From the NCBI RefSeq assembly GCF_009727055.1, contig NC_052356.1, forward strand, positions 4,691,193 through 4,755,192: a DNA stretch of 64,000 nt. The letters are read 5' to 3'. Each line of letters begins with the position of its first letter. The first letter of the stretch is position 1. The notes below the pieces were generated by a model. It worked only from the letters and a program-made list of their open reading frames with translations. It had not been told where the DNA came from and made no database searches. A program made the position numbers and the translations under genes. The stretch is from Benincasa hispida (lineage: Eukaryota; Streptophyta; Magnoliopsida; Cucurbitales; Cucurbitaceae). Shown here piece by piece: positions 59,096-64,000 of the stretch.

Positions 59096-59284
59096 CTCGC
59101 ACGAGGCTCCTGGAGAAACTTGTTTCGTGCAGTTAAACTTGAGTTGGTGTTGGTGTTGATGTTGATGTTGATTTGATGCGATATGGTTCGATCTTTAGTA
59201 CTTAATCCTCTAATTCTCTCTCAATCGAATGGGTACACTTGATTTGAGAAAGTGAACTGTATGATGATCTTGGAGTGAAGTCTT

Positions 59285-59560
59285 GGAAGAAGGTTTGTAT
59301 CTCCAAAGGACTTCGGTCTTCAGAATGCTTATATCTTCAAAGGACTTAAGTCTTCAAACGTGGTCAGAATGCTTGTATCTTCATAGGACTTTGGTCTTCA
59401 GAACTTTGATAAGTATTTTGATCTTCAAAGCTTTAGTGTCTTTTGATCTTCAGAGCTTTGATCTTCTGCTCTTCAGAGCTTTAGTATCTTTTGATCTTCA
59501 AAGCTTTGGAGGAGTTAGGTTCTTCAGATCATTAGAACTTCAGACTTCAGATCTTCAGAG
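59285..59560. repeat. CTTCAGAGCTTTGATCTT-type repeat
   Basis: ATCTTCAAAGGACTT and then GATCTTCAGAGCTTTAGTATC-like units recur with variation. The plus-strand open frame 59283-59597 is a translation of this repeat (LQSFDL-type units) with no domain. Confidence 0.7.
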
Positions 59561-59569
59561 AGATTTTGC

Positions 59570-59790
59570 CTTCCATTCCTCCCAACATTCTCCCTAAATG
59601 AAGAGGTAGAACCTCTATTTATAGAGGTTTCTTATTGGCCTTAAATGGGCTTGGTTGGTCCATGGGTCTAGCCTTTGGACCCAATTAATTGGATTTGGGT
59701 CTGATTTGACATTCGGGTCAAATTCAATCTATTTTTGGGCCTAATTGAATTTTAACCCAAATAATAACATCAAATTGGATCAAATTAATC
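59570..59790. repeat. Probable LTR promoter fragment with TATA box
   Basis: CTCCCTAAATGAAGAGGTAGA then CTATTTATAGAGG (59611-59623) and GGCCTTAAATGGGCTTGG. This combination of a TATA box in a GTAGAACCTC/GAGGTTTC near-palindrome is familiar from plant LTRs. Orientation cannot be fixed with confidence. Confidence 0.35.
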
Positions 59791-59959
59791 TTATCTGATT
59801 CAACAGTCATGATGAAACCACGTGGTATCGTTGGACTTTCTCTTCAACTTCAATTCGAGACACATGTCCACTCCTAATTGGTCTCAAATTTGATGATTTG
59901 GAATTTGGTCATTAATTTAGTAAATGACTTGGCAATTTGTGATTGGTCCAAAATTTCTT

Positions 59960-60660
59960 CTTCAACACTTCTATCAGTGTCTATCAACGATGGATAGTGA
60001 TGACATTCTATCACAAGTGCATAATGTTTTGTATATATTATACTAATAGTTGTATTACAAGTATATAACATTTTGTTGATATTACGCTGATACTTGCTTT
60101 GCTAGCATCAATGTTGATACAAAGTTACTAATAGGTAGTTACCAATAATATTCTATCAATGTCCATCATCGAGGCAATGATAGAGAGCTATATTGTCTAT
60201 CAATGATAGTTGATGGATAACTTCATATCTATTTTTTTCATTGCTAATTGAATTGCAACTTCGAATTGGATCTACTATTGCATTTCATGCATTAATTAGA
60301 CTGTGTTTGCTGCATTTTAATCCAAATCCAATTTTGTTGCTAAACTATAAAGGTTAATATAGAATGATAGACTATTAGATAGTGGTAGTGTTATCAGTGA
60401 ACTGATAGAGTATAATAGATCAATATCACTTTCTATCACAAAAGTGATAGTAGTCTATCATTAATAGATATTGATAAACTACTATTATTGTTTATACGTG
60501 ATAGAAAGTTTTGATTAAATTATGTTGATAGTTTTATTGCTACATCAGATATTGAGTTGTCAAGATAGGTTGATAGAGAGTGATAGTGGTCTATCACTAT
60601 CTATCAGTGATAAACTATAATAAACCACTATCATTGTCTATCAGTGATAGAAATTTTTTT
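59960..60660. repeat. Self-complementary TATCA/TGATA repeat (MITE-like)
   Basis: ATAGTCTATCA, CTATCACTATCTATCAGTGATA and TGATAGAAAGT recur in both orientations, so the DNA can fold back on itself at several points. A short relative lies at 62054-62098 (CTGATAGACAGTGATA and its partial complement). No clear terminal inverted repeats or target duplication were found. The flank to 60900 contains no gene. Confidence 0.6.
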
Positions 60661-60909
60661 TTAAACAAGTGGAATAGGAATATGAAATAATAATGGAAGA
60701 CCAAAACAAAAATTTGAAGATAACTATATATTCCACTTTAGATATAACACAAATTATCAACAACCACAAAAAACCATAGATGAAGCAACTTTAAATACTT
60801 TTAGAAATGGTCATTTTGGCCACTTTCTCAATCTAAAAATGGCCAGAATACCCACATAGTTCATAAACTGCCTCCTAAGAAGACAGTGTATAACAAAGAA
60901 GGCAAATGA

Positions 60910-61956
60910 CATCGCTTTTAATTTTAACAACCATATAGCTGAATTTGGATAAAAAGAATTTTGTTTAATCACGGGATTAAAATGTCACGTGCTTCGTCTA
61001 ATAGATTTAGAGGGAAAATATCAAATCTCTAAACTTAGGTAAAAAGTCTTCAAGGATGACAACGCTATTAATGGGAAAGATATTGAGAGATGCTTTAAGA
61101 TGTTACACAATTCTGAAAATGATAGAGTGAAGGTTAAATTGACAAACCTCCTCGTCTAGAAGTGTTTTTTAGTCCCTAAGCAAAGCATACAATAATGTTA
61201 ATTGGAAATTCCATTGACGTAATGGCGATGAAAAAGTCTTTAAAGACTATCCTTGGGGAAGATTGTCTCACAACCTCACTTATAAGTTTTTCAAAAAAGT
61301 ATCTTACAGTAACAAGGATTTCACATACCTTCAAGGATTCCCTTTGTCATTAGGTTATTGAGCTTTTGAAACAATTCTAAAACTTTTAGCTTTAGATGTC
61401 GGATTTGAAAGAAAAATAGGCAATCAAAGTCCAAGAATAATAACATGGGAGTGCTTGGAGGCAGATGAATGGAGAATTCTTCAAAAGAATATCTTTGATA
61501 CAAATAATGAAAATACATCTTATAATTTGTTATTTTCATTTTTCTTAAAGGTGTAACCTGTGTTATCGGAAGTAATTCTGAAGAAAGATACACCAAATCA
61601 CAATGGTATTGTTGAAGGAGGAAAAAAGGTGTCTAGAAAAAATAAATGGAAGAAATAGAAGAACTAAGAAAAGACCAACAAATAGTAGAAGAAGAACAAA
61701 AAAAAAATTGAAACAAGGCCAATAACAAAGCATTAGAATGTTGAATGTAATTATGAAAGCACTAAATGATAGACTTCCATATGAAAATCTTCCAAAAAAA
61801 AACAACAACAAAAACATAAAGAGCGTAGAAAAAAATAAAACTCCTTGTAGCCTTCAAATTGTGGAAGAAAATGATGATGTTGATAGAATGGTTGATTGTA
61901 CAACGAAATATTTATCTAGGGTAAGTCTTTGCTATGTGGTACTTTGTTTTATTTAA
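60910..61956 (+). pseudogene. DUF1985-like fragment, broken
   Basis: Shifted frames give NDIAFNFNNHIAEFG (60907-60951), FCLITGLKCH-like codons (about 60960-60990), then open sequence DYPWGRLSHNLTYKFFKKVSY, YLQGFPLSLGY, a TGA where Trp is expected (61357-61359) and AFETI, ending PRIITWECLEADEW (about 61430-61470). The order and wording follow the DUF1985 domain found in plant transposon-borne Ulp1-type proteins. A Lys/Glu/Asn-rich tail (61640-61956) includes an open segment from 61738. No SUMO-protease domain is seen. The intact family's function is not established. Confidence 0.6.
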
Positions 61957-62106
61957 ATGTAATCATAAATTTAGTGACTAAAATTGTTTTTTCTTGTAGA
62001 TTGAAGTTGAAAATGAGATACAAAGGAAAGGAAAGGTTCGTCTAAGAGATTTTGTACTGATAGACAGTGATAAAAGTCTATCACTGCCTATCAATACATG
62101 TAAATG

Positions 62107-62790
62107 GATCCTTCAAGAGTCGTTCATAATTACAACTAGGTCAAATGTCCATTTTACCCTTGTAGTTATCTTTGTATCCTTAAGTACTACTAATCTTCTA
62201 GTGATCAATTTGTTTATGGTCCAACCATAAATCGAGTCTTCTTAGACCCAATGAGATGGTGAGGCCCCATTGTTTAAGTCCTGGAGTCAATACTTAAAGG
62301 AACTACTCATCTACTTACCCTATAAGAGAATAAATAAATTCCATCTTGTGAAGTTATGCTCCCAACTCCCTATTCGATCAAGTCCCAAAATTATAGGTTT
62401 ATTAAGTCGACATCTTGGGCCACTCTCGCCAATACAAATCAAAACACGAACTCTCACAAGCAAGAGTTCATAACTCACTGAGGATTAAGATTAAGTTACT
62501 TGTGATCATCTTGTGAAATATTAATCTCTTCAATTAACAGATCTACAAAGAGAAATTCATTATTTAATGGTCCAGTCATGTACAAAATGCTTGTAAAGGA
62601 TACATCCACTCACATGTCTCCACATGAACGATTGGATCAAGTCATTGCTAAAATTTACAAAGTTGGTCGTATCCATAGTATCACCAGGATAAGGTACCCA
62701 ACCTTTTCCATATACTATAGATATTTTAGGTTATTACTTGAACACTTATATGTCAATGATAGTACCTGAAATGTTTATCTTAGTACCTCT
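62107..62790 (-). repeat. Copia LTR fragment, minus orientation
   Basis: The block order (GTTCATAATTACAACTAGGTCAAATG, CCTTAAGTACTACTAATC, CTACTTACCC, TTCCATCTTGTG, ACATGTCTCCACATGAACG, ATAAGGTACCCAACC) follows the LTRs at 5447-6311 and 33200-33900. Both ends are missing. The flank 62791-63480 has no gene. Confidence 0.7.
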
Positions 62791-63482
62791 AATCTAACTC
62801 GTTTATTATATTTAATGTGCTAATATGTTCATATTTGTAAGATCTTGAGCATTTCCGACTCTTGGTTCCATTTAACTAATCAGACCAAGTGGTAACAATT
62901 AACTACTCAAGAGAGCAAATGATTGTGGATCTCCTTAAGAAAAGTAAGAAGTACATTGAGAGATAAATACAACCTTATGTTCAAGTAACATAAAGCATGC
63001 ATCATAGAAACGTATTATATGTGGCTAACTCACTGAGAGTCCATTTGAGGTAATGAACAAAAACAGATACTTGAAAATATGTTCCAAAGGTTAATGTTAC
63101 TCATCCCAACCCCCTTTCTTTCACTTACATTTTCCCCTTATATTTCCCATCGTCGCTCACTGCATACATACACTCCACATCCAATCTTCATTGAAAGGTT
63201 TTATTTACCATTCTTTTATGTTTAAATATACCATAAACTAATAGTCTAATATGTGAATCTGACTATGAAACCATTACTTAATTAGTTGAATTTTTCTAGA
63301 ATGTCCCTAGAATGACCCGACATTCTAACATATACTCTAGGATGCTACTACAAGCATGCTTGAGCTTAAAAATAGACCTATTGCAACTTAAGCAAAAAGA
63401 AACAACTTTCTTATATAAAGTAAGGAATTTCGACAAATTAAAAGTTTCAATAACATAAAACCTTGGGGAGGGGTATCACTAT

Positions 63483-64000
63483 GATGGAACAAACACATGC
63501 GCAGCGGAAGAAATAAATGATCTAAAGTACTCTAATTAGGTTAATTTAAAAGAATAAGCATACAAGTCAAAATAAATCAAAGGGATTTAAGAAGTACAAC
63601 CTTTGTAGTCTCCAAAGCTTCTCCAAATCCGCTTCAATCTCCTCACAAACAGTTCGTAGACCACCATGAGAGTCTTCCCAACTATTCTCCGTCCTTATAA
63701 TAGGATGGTAGGATCCGATGAGTGACTAATTTGAAGAGAAAAAGGTTAAGACTTTGAAAGAAAAACATTCAACCTGATGAGAATTTCACACTCAAAAATC
63801 CACTAACTCAAAGTGAGATTTAGTTGGACAAGTGTCTTCAAATGAAGACACCACTTAGCAATTCAATAGTTGTAATTTCTCACTCACAAATGTTGTATCT
63901 TTCCACTAACTTGGTCGAAGTTTGACTCTCAAAGTCCAAAGTCAACAAATTTGACCTCTTGACTTTCAAAAATCAAAAATCAACAATTTGACTTCCATTG
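63483..64000 (-). repeat. Copia-type LTR end, minus orientation, running off the window
   Basis: Layout matches the start of the minus-oriented LTR at 32101 (ACATGCGCAGCGGAAGAAATAAATGATC, AAGCATACAAGTC, GTAGACCACCATGAGAGTCTTCCC). On the minus strand this is the LTR's 3' end. No boundary is visible to the right. Confidence 0.5.

Noticed and set aside
59283..59597. Leu/Phe-rich repeat protein
   Set aside because: It is a read-through of the CTTCAGAGCTTTGATC repeat without a domain, and no intact gene structure surrounds it.

Overview
The window reads as repeat-rich nuclear DNA of a flowering plant. The copia gag-pol proteins, with their UBN2-type gag and zinc knuckle, look like those I know from cucurbit genomes (melon, cucumber and relatives), so a cucurbit is my best guess; that placement is inference from protein resemblance. 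I see no intact single-copy host gene, tRNA, rRNA or CRISPR array. Nearly all coding signal comes from LTR retrotransposons broken by stops, frameshifts, deletions and nested insertions.

Layout. 0.1-2.9 kb: a broken minus-strand gene with a plant-transposon-protein domain and a recognisable promoter, interrupted by a sequencing-adapter artefact. 3.1-5.3 kb: gag and primer-binding site of a minus-strand Athila-like Ty3/gypsy element. 5.4-9.6 kb: LTR pieces in both orientations, a TCGATG-rich minisatellite and a three-unit ~160 bp repeat. 9.6-36 kb: plus-strand copies of one Ty1/copia family (9.6-13.6, 18.0-19.9, 22.9-25.4 and 27.8-31.8 kb) in head-to-tail order with ~1.9 kb LTRs, interrupted by opposite-strand LTRs, a gypsy solo LTR (20.8-22.5 kb, perfect CTTAT target duplication) and a copia solo LTR (32.1-34.0 kb, perfect GTATG duplication). 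14-17.9 kb is non-coding and looks like gypsy LTR/spacer remnants. 35.8-36.9 and 46.9-48.5 kb: two parts of a second copia lineage. 37.2-46.5 kb: a nearly complete Athila-like gypsy element whose RT-to-integrase part appears twice across a one-base gap.

49.7-56.5 kb holds a Tekay/Del-like gypsy element with initiator-Met primer-binding site, unequal LTRs (1.2 and 2.4 kb) and a 26 bp minisatellite inside the LTR; it sits in the end of a CACTA-type DNA transposon. 57.6-59.6 kb is a run of minisatellites (CGATCG-based, ~35 bp, ~42 bp and a CTTCAGA-based one). 59.9-60.7 kb is a self-complementary TATCA/TGATA repeat. 60.9-61.6 kb is a DUF1985-like pseudogene, and 62.1-64.0 kb contains further minus-strand copia LTR pieces.

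At least five spots show assembly joins (adapter at 1739-1776; N at 31778, 43587, 55639-55652 and 57810), so local order near them should not be over-read. I did not find a convincing new biological system. The most useful observations are these artefacts, the dated nesting order, the independent loss of catalytic or metal-binding residues in sibling copies, and the minisatellites carried within LTRs.
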